Source of the DNA: Pseudaquabacterium inlustre
GTDB taxonomy: Bacteria; Pseudomonadota; Gammaproteobacteria; Burkholderiales; Burkholderiaceae_C
Direction: 5' to 3'
Length of the DNA: 64,000 nucleotides
NCBI RefSeq assembly: GCF_038066595.1
Contig: NZ_JBBUTH010000010.1
Span: forward strand, 248,001 to 312,000
The notes under the pieces were generated by a model. The model saw only the letters and a list, made by a program, of their open reading frames with translations, was not told the origin of the DNA and searched no databases. Position numbers and translations under genes: made by a program. Positions 34,127-43,272 of the stretch are shown here, one piece after another. Position 1 is the stretch's first letter. Each line of letters starts with the position of its first letter.

Positions 34127-34222
34127 TGGCTGGTCTCCCCCTGGCCTGCACTGCGCGGCCGGTGGCCCCAGCCTAGCGCAGGCCCGCAGGGGCGCCTACA
34201 CCTAAGGCCGCACGGGCCAGGC

Positions 34223-35104
34223 TCAGGCCGGCGTGTCGCCCGCCAGCAGCGACACCAGCTGCGGCACCAGGGCTTGCGGCCCCAGGCGCTCCACCGCCTG
34301 CGCCAGCGTGGCCTGCACGGCGGCGGCGATCTGCTGCTCGGCGCCCGTGGCCGCGGCCATGGCGGTGTAGTAGTCGAGGTCCTTGCGCGCATTGGCGATC
34401 GAGAAGCGCAGGCCCGACGGATCCTGCGCCAGCAGGTAGGGCTTCATGCGCTCGAGCGCCACGCCGCCACCGCCGCCCTGGGCCAGCACGTTGACGAAGA
34501 CCTCGGCCGACACCCCGCTGCGCGCCGCGCAGGCGCCGGCCTCGGCCAGCAGCGTGGCCATGCCCAGCGACACGTAGTTGTGCAGCAGCTTCATGCTGTG
34601 GCCGGCGCCCAGCGGTCCGGCGTGCAGGATGTTCTCGGCAAAGCAGCGCAGCAGCGGGCGGCAGGCATCCAGCACCGCGGCCTCGCCGCCCACCAGCAGG
34701 TTCAGCCGGCCCTCGGCGGCCTCCTTGGGCGTGCGCGTCATCGGCGCATCGAGAAAGCGGCCGCCGCGTGCCTGCACCAGCGCGGCCATGCGCAGCGTGG
34801 TTTCGGGCAGCGAGGTGGAGCAGTCGATCACCACGGTGCCGGGCTGCAGGCCGGCCAGCACGCCGTCGGGCCCGGTGAGCACGGCCTCGACCTGGGGCGC
34901 GCCGGTCAGCACCAGGATCACCGCCTCCGAGCGTGCGGCCAGCGCCGACGCGTTGGTGAAGCTCTGGGCGCCAGCGGCCTTCAGCGCATCCAGCGGCTGG
35001 TTGCCGGCGTGCTCGAGCACCGCCAGCGCGTGGCCGTGCTTGCACACGTTGGTGGCGATGCCGTGGCCCATCAGGCCGATGCCGACCATGCCGATCCTGT
35101 TCAA
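34223..35104 (-). CDS. GarR-like beta-hydroxyacid dehydrogenase (TTG start)
   Basis: A 293-residue NAD(P) enzyme of the 3-hydroxyisobutyrate/tartronate-semialdehyde reductase family: GMVGIGLMGHGIATNV, DCSTSLPETT, DAPMTRTPKEAAEG and the catalytic Lys in GHSMKLLHNY. The TTG at 35104 is chosen because GAGGAG lies 6 nt before it and the next ATG would cut into the first beta strand of the Rossmann fold. It is last in the TRAP operon, 110 nt after the PfkB gene. Reduction of tartronate semialdehyde or a like compound is likely. Confidence 0.85.
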   Translation of the reverse strand: MNRIGMVGIGLMGHGIATNVCKHGHALAVLEHAGNQPLDALKAAGAQSFTNASALAARSEAVILVLTGAPQVEAVLTGPDGVLAGLQPGTVVIDCSTSLPETTLRMAALVQARGGRFLDAPMTRTPKEAAEGRLNLLVGGEAAVLDACRPLLRCFAENILHAGPLGAGHSMKLLHNYVSLGMATLLAEAGACAARSGVSAEVFVNVLAQGGGGGVALERMKPYLLAQDPSGLRFSIANARKDLDYYTAMAAATGAEQQIAAAVQATLAQAVERLGPQALVPQLVSLLAGDTPA

Positions 35105-35214
35105 TCCCTGCTCCTCGTGTCCAACGGTGGGGCGGGCGGCGGTGCCCGCGTGGCCCCGGATTGTCCGGCGGCGCGATGCTGCAAAGCGGCCGGCCGCGTG
35201 TGCGGCGATGGTGC

Positions 35215-36144
35215 TCAGGTGGCCAGCAGCGCCTGCACCTGGGCGCGCCCTGGCATGCCGGCAATGGCGCCGCGGCCCTGCACCGCCAGCGCCGCGGCGG
35301 CGTTGGCCTGGCGCATGGCGGACGCGATGGCCTCGCCCCGCGCCAGCGCAGCGGCCAGTGCACCGGTGAAGGTGTCGCCGGCGCCGATGGTGTCGACCAC
35401 CGGCACGCGGTGGCCGCCCAGGTGCTGCGCGGCCGCATCGCGGGTGTGCAGGCGGCAGCCGTCGGCGCTCAGCGTGACCAGCACGCGGCCCACACCGCGC
35501 GCCAGCAGCGTGGCGGCACAGGCGGCCTCGGGTGCGTCGGCCGGTGCGCCGGCCAGCGCGCGCAGTTCGCCCTCGTTCGGCGTGAGCAGGTCGGTCAGGG
35601 CCAGCAACCCGTCGGGCAGCGTGGCGGCAGGCGCGGGGTTCAGCAGCGTGGTGACGCCGGCGGCGCGGGCGATGGCGAAGGCGGCCAGCGTGCAGGCCTG
35701 CGGCACCTCGTTGCTGGCCATCACCACACGGGCCTGGCGCAGCAGCGATTCGGCGGCCTGGGCGTGGTGCGCGCCCAGGCCCATGCCGGCGCCACGGTAG
35801 ACCGCGATGCTGTTGTCGCCGTCGTCGAACACCTGGATCTGGGCCACGCCGCTGCGCTCGCCGGTGGCCACGGTCACCTGCCGCGCGTCGATGCCTTCGG
35901 CCTGCCACAGCGCCAGCGCCATGCGGCCGAAGTCGTCGTCGCCGATGCGCGCCAGCAGCGCCACCTTGGCACCCTGGCGTGCGGCGGCCACCGCGGCATT
36001 GCTGCCCTTGCCGCCAGGGCTGATCTCGAAGTCGCTGGCGAACTGGGTTTCGCCGCGCGCGGCCGGCCGCGGCACGCGCACCACCAGGTCGGCGTTCCAG
36101 CTGGCCAGGCAGACGACGTCGATGCGGGGCGGGACTGGGGTCAT
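35215..36144 (-). CDS. PfkB/ribokinase-family sugar kinase
   Basis: A 309-residue kinase with the ribokinase signatures: GGKGSNAAVAAARQGAKVALLARIGDD near residue 45 and the ATP/catalytic motif DTIGAGDTFTGALAAAL with the base Asp. NPAPA and LTPNEGE are also typical. It starts 1 nt after the aldolase stop. Ribose, deoxyribose, KDG or another sugar-derived substrate is possible. Confidence 0.88.
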   Translation of the reverse strand: MTPVPPRIDVVCLASWNADLVVRVPRPAARGETQFASDFEISPGGKGSNAAVAAARQGAKVALLARIGDDDFGRMALALWQAEGIDARQVTVATGERSGVAQIQVFDDGDNSIAVYRGAGMGLGAHHAQAAESLLRQARVVMASNEVPQACTLAAFAIARAAGVTTLLNPAPAATLPDGLLALTDLLTPNEGELRALAGAPADAPEAACAATLLARGVGRVLVTLSADGCRLHTRDAAAQHLGGHRVPVVDTIGAGDTFTGALAAALARGEAIASAMRQANAAAALAVQGRGAIAGMPGRAQVQALLAT

Positions 36145-36145
36145 G

Positions 36146-37063
36146 TCAGCGTTGCAGGCGGTCGAGTCCGTAAGCCTGCCACTGGGCGGCCAGCCTGTCA
36201 TGCGCCGCATCGTCCAGCGCCACCAGCGGCGCGCGCACGCGGCGCCAGCCGGCGTGGCCGGTCAGCGTGGCCATCGTGCTCTTGAAGGCCGCCGTGAGGC
36301 CGTAGCCACCCAGGATGGCCAGCAGATCCAGCACATCGCGCTGGTCGGTCTGCGGGCTGGCCGACTTCGGCCCCTGGATCAGGCGCTGCACCAGGCCCGG
36401 CGCGATGTTGCCCACACCGCTGACCGCCCCCACCGCACCGGCAGCGGCCAGGGTCTGCAGATCGGGCTCGTTGCCCACCCACACCTGGAAGTCAGGCATG
36501 AAGGCCTGGGCGAACACCAGCGAATCGGCGCGCTGGCAGCCGCTGTCCTTCAGCGCGATGAAGGTGCCGGCGAAGCGCTCGCGCAGCGCGCGGATGACGT
36601 TCACCGTGAGCGGCACGCCCGACACCTGGGGGATGTGGTACAGCACGATGCGCAGGCGCGGGTCGTCCACCGCCGCCACCAGCTGGCTGTAGTAGTCGAT
36701 CACCCCGGCCTCGGGCACGCCCTTCAGGAAGAACGGTGGCAGCACCAGGCAGCCGCGTGCGCCCAGTTGCGTGGCGTGGCGCGTGAGCGCCACGGTGTCG
36801 GGCAGCGCGGCGCAGCTGGTGGAGACCAGGATGCGTCCGGCCGGCACACCGCCGTCCACCAGGCCCTGCACGGCGGCCTGCCGCTCGGCCACGCTGAAGG
36901 ACGGCCCTTCGCCGGTGGTGCCGAAGGGTGTCACGCCGGCGCAGCCGGTGGCCAGCAGGTTCTTGGCATGGGCCGCGAAGGCGGGAATGTCGATGGCCAG
37001 TGATTCGGTCAGCGGCGTCAGCATCGCGGGCCACAGGCCGGCGTAGGGAATGGGTGCGGTCAC
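36146..37063 (-). CDS. DapA-family (N-acetylneuraminate lyase type) aldolase (GTG start)
   Basis: A 305-residue TIM barrel. FGTTGEGPSFSVAER, YHIPQVSGVPL (catalytic Tyr) and FIALKDSG (Schiff-base Lys) define the family. The GTG at 37063 is chosen because the family N-terminus (YAGLWPAMLTPLT) begins right after it; no strong ribosome site is seen. Such enzymes split or dehydrate 2-keto-3-deoxy acids to pyruvate and an aldehyde. It precedes the PfkB kinase. Confidence 0.85.
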   Translation of the reverse strand: MTAPIPYAGLWPAMLTPLTESLAIDIPAFAAHAKNLLATGCAGVTPFGTTGEGPSFSVAERQAAVQGLVDGGVPAGRILVSTSCAALPDTVALTRHATQLGARGCLVLPPFFLKGVPEAGVIDYYSQLVAAVDDPRLRIVLYHIPQVSGVPLTVNVIRALRERFAGTFIALKDSGCQRADSLVFAQAFMPDFQVWVGNEPDLQTLAAAGAVGAVSGVGNIAPGLVQRLIQGPKSASPQTDQRDVLDLLAILGGYGLTAAFKSTMATLTGHAGWRRVRAPLVALDDAAHDRLAAQWQAYGLDRLQR

Positions 37064-37106
37064 GGCGGGGATTCTTGTGGGGTGAGAGAGAGAACGGGGC
37101 AATGGG

Positions 37107-37967
37107 TCAGCCGCCGAACTGTTCGTCCAGGCGCTGGTGCGCGGCCAGGTCGACGATGCCGGTGAAATCGGTGTAGCTCGTGGTCGGCACGGCGCGCGGC
37201 GTGCCGTCGGCGGCCAGCGTGGCCATGGCCTGCTGCACAGCGCGGGTGGCGGCGAACAGCGCGGTGACGGCGTAGAACACGACAGAGAAACCCATGGCCT
37301 GCAGATCGGCCGTGGTGAGCGCGGTGGTCTCGTTGCCATCGACGATGCTCACCACCTTGGGGCCGGGCAGCTGGCGCGCCACGGCTTCCACCTCGGCAAT
37401 CTTCTTGATGCCGTCGACGAAGACCAGGTCCACGCCGGCGTCCTGGTAGCGACGCGCGCGGTCCAGGGCTTCGTCGATGCCGACTGCGGGCAGCGCATCG
37501 GTGCGGCCGATGATCAGCAGCTTGCGGCTGCCGCGTGCCGCGATGGCGCAGCGCAGGCGGCGTGTGTTCTCGGCCGCATCGATCAGGCGGATGCCGGCCA
37601 TCTGGCCGCAGCGCTTGGGCGCCACCTGGTCTTCCAGGTGGATGGCGGACACACCGGCCTGCAGGTACTCGTCCACCGTGCGGGCGATGTTGCTGGGCCC
37701 GCCGTAGCCGGTGTCGGCATCGGCAATGATGGGCACGTTGACCGCGCGGGCCATGTCGCGCGCATGGGCGCACATCTCGGTCTGGGTGAGCAGGCCGATG
37801 TCGGGCTGGCCCAGCCGCGCGGCGGTGGCGCCGAAGCCGGTCATGTAGATCGCCGGAAAGCCGGCCTGCGCCACGATGCGGGCGCTGAGCGCGTCGTACG
37901 CGCCGGGGGCACGCACGATCTGGCCGGTGGCCAGCAGCGCGCGCAGCTGTTGTGCGGGATGGGTCAT
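37107..37967 (-). CDS. Isocitrate-lyase/PEP-mutase-family lyase with KRCGQ motif
   Basis: A 286-residue TIM-barrel lyase. The metal site DADTGYGG and loop LEDQVAPKRCG are typical of methylisocitrate-lyase/dimethylmalate-lyase-like enzymes. Cys120 marks C-C lyases rather than PEP mutases. The usual K(K/R)CGH ends in Gln122 instead of His. It starts 4 nt after the SDR. A lyase for a 2-substituted malate or oxaloacetate-like acid is inferred. Confidence 0.85.
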   Translation of the reverse strand: MTHPAQQLRALLATGQIVRAPGAYDALSARIVAQAGFPAIYMTGFGATAARLGQPDIGLLTQTEMCAHARDMARAVNVPIIADADTGYGGPSNIARTVDEYLQAGVSAIHLEDQVAPKRCGQMAGIRLIDAAENTRRLRCAIAARGSRKLLIIGRTDALPAVGIDEALDRARRYQDAGVDLVFVDGIKKIAEVEAVARQLPGPKVVSIVDGNETTALTTADLQAMGFSVVFYAVTALFAATRAVQQAMATLAADGTPRAVPTTSYTDFTGIVDLAAHQRLDEQFGG

Positions 37968-37971
37968 CGGT

Positions 37972-38793
37972 TCAGCTCATCATCAGGCCGCCATCGATGT
38001 TGATGGATTGACCGGTCATGTAATCGGACGCCGACGACGCCAGGTACAGCGCGAGATTGGCCACGTCCGATGGTTGCTGGGCGCGGCCCATCGGGATGGC
38101 GGCCACGCGGCTGGCAAAGGCCTCGCCCTGGGGCTGGCCGTTCAGCGCCGTCCAGTCGCGGTCCATCTGCGTCCACATGTCGGTGGCCACGATGCCGGGG
38201 CACAGCGCATTCACCGTCACGTCGGGCGCCAGCGTGTAGGCGGCGCTCTGGGTCAGGCTGATCACCGCGGCCTTGCTGGCGCGGTACGGCGCGATGACGC
38301 TGGCGATCGGCCCGGCGCCGGGCCGGCCGGCAATGCTGGCCAGTGTGAGGATCTTGCCGCGCGGCCGGCCCTCGGCCAGCGGCGCCTGCTGGCGCATCTG
38401 GCGGGCAGCGGCCTGCAGCGTCAGGAAGGTGCCGGCCACGTTGACGCCCAGCATGCGCTGCCAGTCATCGGCCGTGAGGTCCATGAAGGGCTTGACCTGG
38501 CTGATGCCGGCGTTGCAGATGGCCAGGTCCAGCCGGCCATGGGCCTGCACCGCCAGCGCCACCAGCGCGGCGTTGTCGTCGGCCTGCGTGATGTCACAGC
38601 GCAGGCTTTCAGCCGCATGGCCTTGCGCGCGCAGCGCATCGCGCGCGGCCAGCACGCCGGCCTCGTCGCGGTCGCCGAGCACCAGGCGCGCACCGTGGCG
38701 CGCGAAGGTCTCGGCCAGGCCGCGGCCGATGCCTTGGGCGGCGCCGGTGATCAGCACCACCAGGTCGGCGGGCAGGCTCAGGTCATTGGCCAT
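37972..38793 (-). CDS. Short-chain dehydrogenase/reductase of the TRAP operon
   Basis: A 273-residue classical SDR: TGAAQGIG, CNAGI, Ser in TLASIAG, Tyr-X3-Lys in YRASK, and a C-terminal IDGGLMMS. It starts 6 nt after the TRAP binding-protein gene. Most likely it oxidises the imported hydroxy acid as a first step. Confidence 0.9.
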   Translation of the reverse strand: MANDLSLPADLVVLITGAAQGIGRGLAETFARHGARLVLGDRDEAGVLAARDALRAQGHAAESLRCDITQADDNAALVALAVQAHGRLDLAICNAGISQVKPFMDLTADDWQRMLGVNVAGTFLTLQAAARQMRQQAPLAEGRPRGKILTLASIAGRPGAGPIASVIAPYRASKAAVISLTQSAAYTLAPDVTVNALCPGIVATDMWTQMDRDWTALNGQPQGEAFASRVAAIPMGRAQQPSDVANLALYLASSASDYMTGQSINIDGGLMMS

Positions 38794-38799
38794 GGGGAT

Positions 38800-39807
38800 T
38801 CACTGGCCGCGGATGCGCTTGAGTTCGCCCATCACCAGGCCCATGGCCTCGTTGCCGATCTTGCCGGCCTGGTGCTCGTAGACCACCTTCACCTTGTCGC
38901 GGATGCGGGCCATCTCGGCCGGGGCGATGTCGTTGACCTGCATGCCCTTGGACTTCAGCTCGGCCAGCGTGCTCCCGTTCTTGGCGCGGCTGACCTTGCG
39001 CTGCTCGTCGCGGCCTTCCACGGCGCAGGCCTTCAGCGTGTCCTGCTCCTGCGGGCTCAGGCCGTCCCACACCTTCTTGCTCATCAGCATGGCCATGGCC
39101 GCGTACGAGTGCTTGGTCAGGCTGAGGTACTTCTGCACCTCGTAGAACTTCATGTTGTCGATCAGCGCGAACGGGTTCTCCTGGCCGTCCACGGTCTTCG
39201 TTTCCAGCGCCGAGTACACCTCGCTGAAGGCCATGGGCACGGCGTTGGCGCCCAGCTCCTTGAAGGTGTCGATGTAGACCGGGTTCTGCATCACGCGCAT
39301 CTTCAGCCCGCTGAAGTCTTCGATCCGGGTGATCGGGCGCTTGCTGTTGGTGGCGTTGCGGAAGCCGTTCTCCCAGTAGGCCAGGTTCACCAGGCCCACG
39401 GCCGGCAGCTTGGCGCTGAAGTAGGCGCCGGCCTTGCCGTCGAGCACCTGGTCGGCCTCGGCCTCGTTGCTGAACAGGAAAGGCAGGTCCAGCACGCCCA
39501 GTTCGGGCACCATGGCCACCAGCGGCGCGGTGGACGGGATCACCAGGTCGATGGTGCCCGAGCGCACGCTTTGCGTGGCGGTGCTGTCGTTGCCCAGCTG
39601 GTTGTCCCAGTACGGCGTGATCTTCATCTTGCCGCCCGACTTGGCCTGGGCGCACGACGCCATCTTGGCGATGCCGTTGCCGGTGGGGTGGTCTTTGCCC
39701 GAGCCGCTGGACAGGCGGAAGTTGCGGTCCTGGAACTGGGCGTTTGCAGCGCCGGCGGCACAGGTGGCGGCCAGCGCAATGGCGGCCAGGCGAAGGGTCA
39801 GGTTCAT
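38800..39807 (-). CDS. TRAP transporter substrate-binding protein (DctP family)
   Basis: A 335-residue periplasmic protein with a signal peptide (cleavage after ANA, near residue 23). DctP hallmarks are GSGKDHPTGNGIAKMA, the GTIDLVIPSTAPL core, LKMRVMQNPVYIDTFKELGANAVPMAFSEVYSALETKTVDGQENP (with the Arg that clamps a carboxylate) and SYAAMAMLMS. It binds an organic acid and delivers it to the DctQM permease encoded just upstream in the operon. Confidence 0.92.
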   Translation of the reverse strand: MNLTLRLAAIALAATCAAGAANAQFQDRNFRLSSGSGKDHPTGNGIAKMASCAQAKSGGKMKITPYWDNQLGNDSTATQSVRSGTIDLVIPSTAPLVAMVPELGVLDLPFLFSNEAEADQVLDGKAGAYFSAKLPAVGLVNLAYWENGFRNATNSKRPITRIEDFSGLKMRVMQNPVYIDTFKELGANAVPMAFSEVYSALETKTVDGQENPFALIDNMKFYEVQKYLSLTKHSYAAMAMLMSKKVWDGLSPQEQDTLKACAVEGRDEQRKVSRAKNGSTLAELKSKGMQVNDIAPAEMARIRDKVKVVYEHQAGKIGNEAMGLVMGELKRIRGQ

Positions 39808-39827
39808 GGTTGTCTCCGGTCGATCCA

Positions 39828-41105
39828 TCACATCAGCCACTTGAGTGGCACGGTCACAAGGCTGGGGAACAGCACCAGCAGCGCCAGCACTGCGAGTTCG
39901 GCCCACAGGAAGGGCCACAGCCCCTTCATCAGCTCGCCCATCGAGATCTTGCTGACGCCGCAGATGACGTTCAGCACGATGCCCACCGGCGGCGTGATCA
40001 GTCCGATGGCGTTGTTCATGATGAACAGCACGCCGAAGTACACCGGGTCGATGCCGGCCTGCTTGATGATGGGCATCAGCACCGGCGTCAGGATCATCAG
40101 CGTGGGCGCGAAGTCCAGCGCGGTGCCGACGATGACCACGATGACCATGATCACGGCCATCAGCAGCACCTTGTTGAACATGAAGGGCTCGAGCATCGCC
40201 CCCACCTGCTGTGGCACCTCGGACATCGTGATCAGCCAGCCCGAGACCAGCGCCGCGGCGATCAGGAACACCACCGACGCGGTGCTGCGCGCCGCGCCGA
40301 TCAGGTGCGAGAGCCAGGCCGAGGGCGCCAGTTCGCGGTAGACGAAGGTGCCGACGAACCAGGCGTACACGCAGGCCACCACGCCCGCCTCGGTGGGCGT
40401 GAAGATGCCGAACTTCAGCCCGCCGATGATGCCCAGCGGCATCAGCAGCGCCCAGATGCCGTCCACGCCGGCCTGCACCCGCTGGGCGAAGGCCTGGCGC
40501 GGCAGCACCTGCACCTGGTCGCGGCGCGCCACCCACAGCCAGGTGAGCAGCAGCGACAGGCCCATCATCAGGCCCGGCACGATGCCGGCGAGGAACAGCT
40601 TGCCGATCGACACGTTGGCGATCACGCCGAACACGATCAGGCCGATGGACGGCGGGATCACCGGCGCGATGACGCCGCCGGCGGCGATCAGGCCCGAGGC
40701 GCGCGGCACGTCGTAGCCGGCCTGGCGCATCATCGGGATCAGCAGCGCGCCGATGGCGGCGGTGTCGGCCGCGGCGCTGCCGCTGATGGCGGCCATCAGC
40801 ACCGAGGCGAAGATGGCCACCAGGCCCAGGCCGCCGCGGATGTGGCCCACCCAGGCCAGCGCCACCGCGACGATGCGCTTGCTGATGCCGCCGGCATTCA
40901 TCAGCTCGCCGGCCAGCATGAAGAACGGAATGGCCAGCAGCGGGAAGCTGTCGGCGCCCTCCACCAGCTTTTGCGACAGGATGGTGGCATCCACCTGGCC
41001 CTGCACCACCATCAGCGCCATGCCGCACAGCATCAGCGCAAAGGCGATCGGCACGCCGATGGCCATGGCCCCCAGCAGCGAGAGCGTGAACACGAGGACG
41101 GTCAT
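39828..41105 (-). CDS. TRAP transporter large permease (DctM family)
   Basis: A 425-residue membrane protein with 11-12 hydrophobic segments and family motifs FPLLAIPFFMLAGELMNAGGISKRIV, GSAAADTAAIGALLIPMM, IPPSIGLIVFGVIANVSIGKLFLAGIVPG and NNAIGLITPPVG. It is the sodium-driven transport subunit. It starts 79 nt after DctQ, the gap being filled by hairpin-forming repeats. Confidence 0.93.
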   Translation of the reverse strand: MTVLVFTLSLLGAMAIGVPIAFALMLCGMALMVVQGQVDATILSQKLVEGADSFPLLAIPFFMLAGELMNAGGISKRIVAVALAWVGHIRGGLGLVAIFASVLMAAISGSAAADTAAIGALLIPMMRQAGYDVPRASGLIAAGGVIAPVIPPSIGLIVFGVIANVSIGKLFLAGIVPGLMMGLSLLLTWLWVARRDQVQVLPRQAFAQRVQAGVDGIWALLMPLGIIGGLKFGIFTPTEAGVVACVYAWFVGTFVYRELAPSAWLSHLIGAARSTASVVFLIAAALVSGWLITMSEVPQQVGAMLEPFMFNKVLLMAVIMVIVVIVGTALDFAPTLMILTPVLMPIIKQAGIDPVYFGVLFIMNNAIGLITPPVGIVLNVICGVSKISMGELMKGLWPFLWAELAVLALLVLFPSLVTVPLKWLM

Positions 41106-41119
41106 GGACCAGCCCTCCG

Positions 41120-41171
41120 GTCACTGCGTGACCACCTCCCCGGGGGAGGGGGCGCGCCGCCTTCGGGCGGC
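41120..41171. repeat. Three hairpins between dctQ and dctM genes
   Basis: Consecutive inverted repeats: GTCAC-TGC-GTGAC (41120-41132), CTCCCC/GGGGAG (41136-41148) and GCCGCC-TTCG-GGCGGC (41156-41171, a stable tetraloop stem). The tract resembles REP-like intergenic elements of Burkholderiales and may stabilise mRNA or set the DctQ:DctM ratio. Confidence 0.6.
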
Positions 41172-41184
41172 CGGGCGGCGGCGC

Positions 41185-41730
41185 TCATGCCTCATCCTCC
41201 CCATGCGGGCCCATCGCGGCAAGCTCGGCGTCGCCGATGCGGCCGGTGAGCAGGCGCCACAGCGTGTGTGCGCTGATCAGTGCGATGGCCGTGCCGGTGA
41301 CATAGCCCACGCCGAAGATCCAGATCATCGACAGGCCGGTGATCGGTGCGGTGGTGGTGGCGTTGATCTCGTGCTGGCGCCATGTGCCCCACACCAGCAT
41401 GGCGCAGGCGCCGATCACCAGCAGCTGGGTGATCGCCAGCGCCATGCGGCGGCCGCGCGGGCCCAGCCGCTCGACCAACATGTCCATGCCCAGGTGGCCG
41501 TTGTCGCGCATCACGCCAATGGCGCCGATGAAGGTCAGCCAGATGAAGCAGAAGCGCGACAGTTCCTCCGACACGCCGATGCCGGAGTTGAAGGCGTAGC
41601 GCAGCACCACGTTGCCGAAGACCATCAGCACCATCAGCAGCAGCAGACCGGCCAGCAGGCGGTCGATGGCCCAGAACACGCGGTCGATCGGACCGGCCGG
41701 CAGGGTGCCGGGGGCGCGGGCGGTCGACAT
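41185..41730 (-). CDS. TRAP transporter small permease (DctQ family)
   Basis: A 181-residue membrane protein with four hydrophobic helices. RYAFNSGIGVSEELSRFCFIWLTFIGA is the typical DctQ motif. It starts 2 nt after the GlcD-like stop. It forms the permease complex with DctM. Confidence 0.9.
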   Translation of the reverse strand: MSTARAPGTLPAGPIDRVFWAIDRLLAGLLLLMVLMVFGNVVLRYAFNSGIGVSEELSRFCFIWLTFIGAIGVMRDNGHLGMDMLVERLGPRGRRMALAITQLLVIGACAMLVWGTWRQHEINATTTAPITGLSMIWIFGVGYVTGTAIALISAHTLWRLLTGRIGDAELAAMGPHGEDEA

Positions 41731-41732
41731 GC

Positions 41733-43208
41733 TCAGATCACCTTGCCGGGGTTGAGCAGGCCCTGCGGATCCAGCGCGCTCTTCAGCGTGCGCATCAGCG
41801 CAATCTCGGCCTCGCTGCGGCTGTGGCCCAGCCACTTGCGCTTTTGCGTGCCGATGCCGTGCTCGGCCGACACGCTGCCACCGTACTGCTGGACCAGGCC
41901 ATAGATGGTGGCATCCATCTGCGCCTTGGGCTGATCGGCCAGGGACAGGCCGTCGCTCCAGGCCACCAGGTGCAGGTTGCTGTCGCCGATGTGGCCGTAG
42001 TAGATGCTCTCGATGCCGGCGCCGGCCGGGCGGCCCGCGATGTCACAGGCCAGCAGCGCGGCCTTGCAGTCGCGGGCGAAGTCGGCGATGCGGCCGATGG
42101 GCAGCGACACGTCGTAGCTGATGTGCGGGCCGATGACCTGGAAGAACTCGGCACACGCATCGCGCAGGGCCCAGAAGCCCTGCACGTCGGCCAGGCTCTG
42201 GGCCACGGCGGCGTCCTTCAGCAGGCCCCGCTCCATCAGCGCCTCGAGCCAGGCCTGGAAGCGCGGCCCGTCCACCGCCTCATCGGTGCCCTGGGCTTCC
42301 ACCAGCACGTACTGGGCGTGGCCCTGGCCCACGGCGGCCTGCACCCTGGCGCGTTCGGTCACCACCTGCCAGTAGTCGGGCCACATCACCTCGAAGGCCG
42401 AGAGCAGCGGGCCCAGGCCCGAGCGGGCGGCGTTCAGCAGGGCCAGCACGCTGTCGTAGCCGTCCACGGCGCACAGCGCGGCCATGGTGCAGCGCGGCTT
42501 CCCGTGCAGGCGCAGCACGATGCGGGTGATGATGCCCAGCGTGCCCTCGCTGCCGATGAACAGCTGCTTCAGGTCGAAGCCGGCGTTGTTCTTCAGCATC
42601 TTGTTCAGGCTGGTGATGATGGTGCCGTCGGGCAGCACCACCTCCAGGCCCAGCACCAGCTCGCGCGCCATGCCATAGCGTATGACCCGGTTGCCGCCGG
42701 CGTTGGTGCTGAGGTTGCCGCCGATGGCGCAGCTGCCGCGCGCGCCCAGGTCGAGTGCGAAATAGAGGCCCGCGGCGTCGGCCGCGCGCTGCACCACTTC
42801 CAGCGGGGTGCCGGCCCACACGGTCAGGGTGCTGCTGGCGCTGTCCACCTCCTGCACGCCGCTCATGCGTTCCAGGCTGATGGCGACCCAGCCGTCCTCG
42901 GGGCGAGCGCCGCCGCACAGGCCGGTCAGGCCGCCCTGCGGCACGGCCTTCAGCCCGGCTGCGGCGCAGGCTTTCAGTGCGGCCGACACGCCCGCGGCAT
43001 CGGCGGGGCGCACCACGGCCAGCGGCCGCACCGGCAGCTGCGAGCTGTTGTCGTTGCGGTTGCGCTCGGGCACCTCGTCGCCGATCAGCACGGCGGCATG
43101 GCCCAGCTCGGCGCGCAGAGCCTGCAGCGTGGCCAGGGCGAGCGCGGTGGGGCCGGCCGCGGTTGGGGCGATGGCGTGGCTGGCGTTGGTGTTGGCAGAG
43201 GCGGTCAT
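41733..43208 (-). CDS. FAD-linked D-2-hydroxyacid dehydrogenase/oxidase (GlcD family)
   Basis: A 491-residue flavoprotein. The PCMH-type FAD domain has VPQGGLTGLCGGA and GGNLSTNAGGNRVIRYGMARELVLGLEVVLPDGT. The C-terminal part has YYGHIGDSNLHL and SAEHGIGTQKRKWL, the catalytic His-containing end of the GlcD/D-lactate-dehydrogenase group. The subunits GlcE and GlcF are absent, so it acts as the single-chain type. It heads the TRAP operon. Glycolate (from the OiaX reaction), D-lactate or a D-2-hydroxy acid could be the substrate. Confidence 0.87.
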   Translation of the reverse strand: MTASANTNASHAIAPTAAGPTALALATLQALRAELGHAAVLIGDEVPERNRNDNSSQLPVRPLAVVRPADAAGVSAALKACAAAGLKAVPQGGLTGLCGGARPEDGWVAISLERMSGVQEVDSASSTLTVWAGTPLEVVQRAADAAGLYFALDLGARGSCAIGGNLSTNAGGNRVIRYGMARELVLGLEVVLPDGTIITSLNKMLKNNAGFDLKQLFIGSEGTLGIITRIVLRLHGKPRCTMAALCAVDGYDSVLALLNAARSGLGPLLSAFEVMWPDYWQVVTERARVQAAVGQGHAQYVLVEAQGTDEAVDGPRFQAWLEALMERGLLKDAAVAQSLADVQGFWALRDACAEFFQVIGPHISYDVSLPIGRIADFARDCKAALLACDIAGRPAGAGIESIYYGHIGDSNLHLVAWSDGLSLADQPKAQMDATIYGLVQQYGGSVSAEHGIGTQKRKWLGHSRSEAEIALMRTLKSALDPQGLLNPGKVI

Positions 43209-43272
43209 GCGCGGGTGTCGCCGGTCATCTCGGCGGTCATCGGAACGGCCCGCAGCGTAGCTTGTATGTAAG

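Noticed and set aside
33488..35800. Plus-strand frame of 770 codons
   Set aside because: Antisense to the TIR/TRAFs gene, the GarR-like gene and part of the PfkB kinase gene; no motifs.
37876..41249. Long plus-strand frames over the SDR and TRAP genes
   Set aside because: They are antisense shadows of clearly recognisable SDR and DctPM genes and show low-complexity His/Gln/Arg sequence with no family motif.
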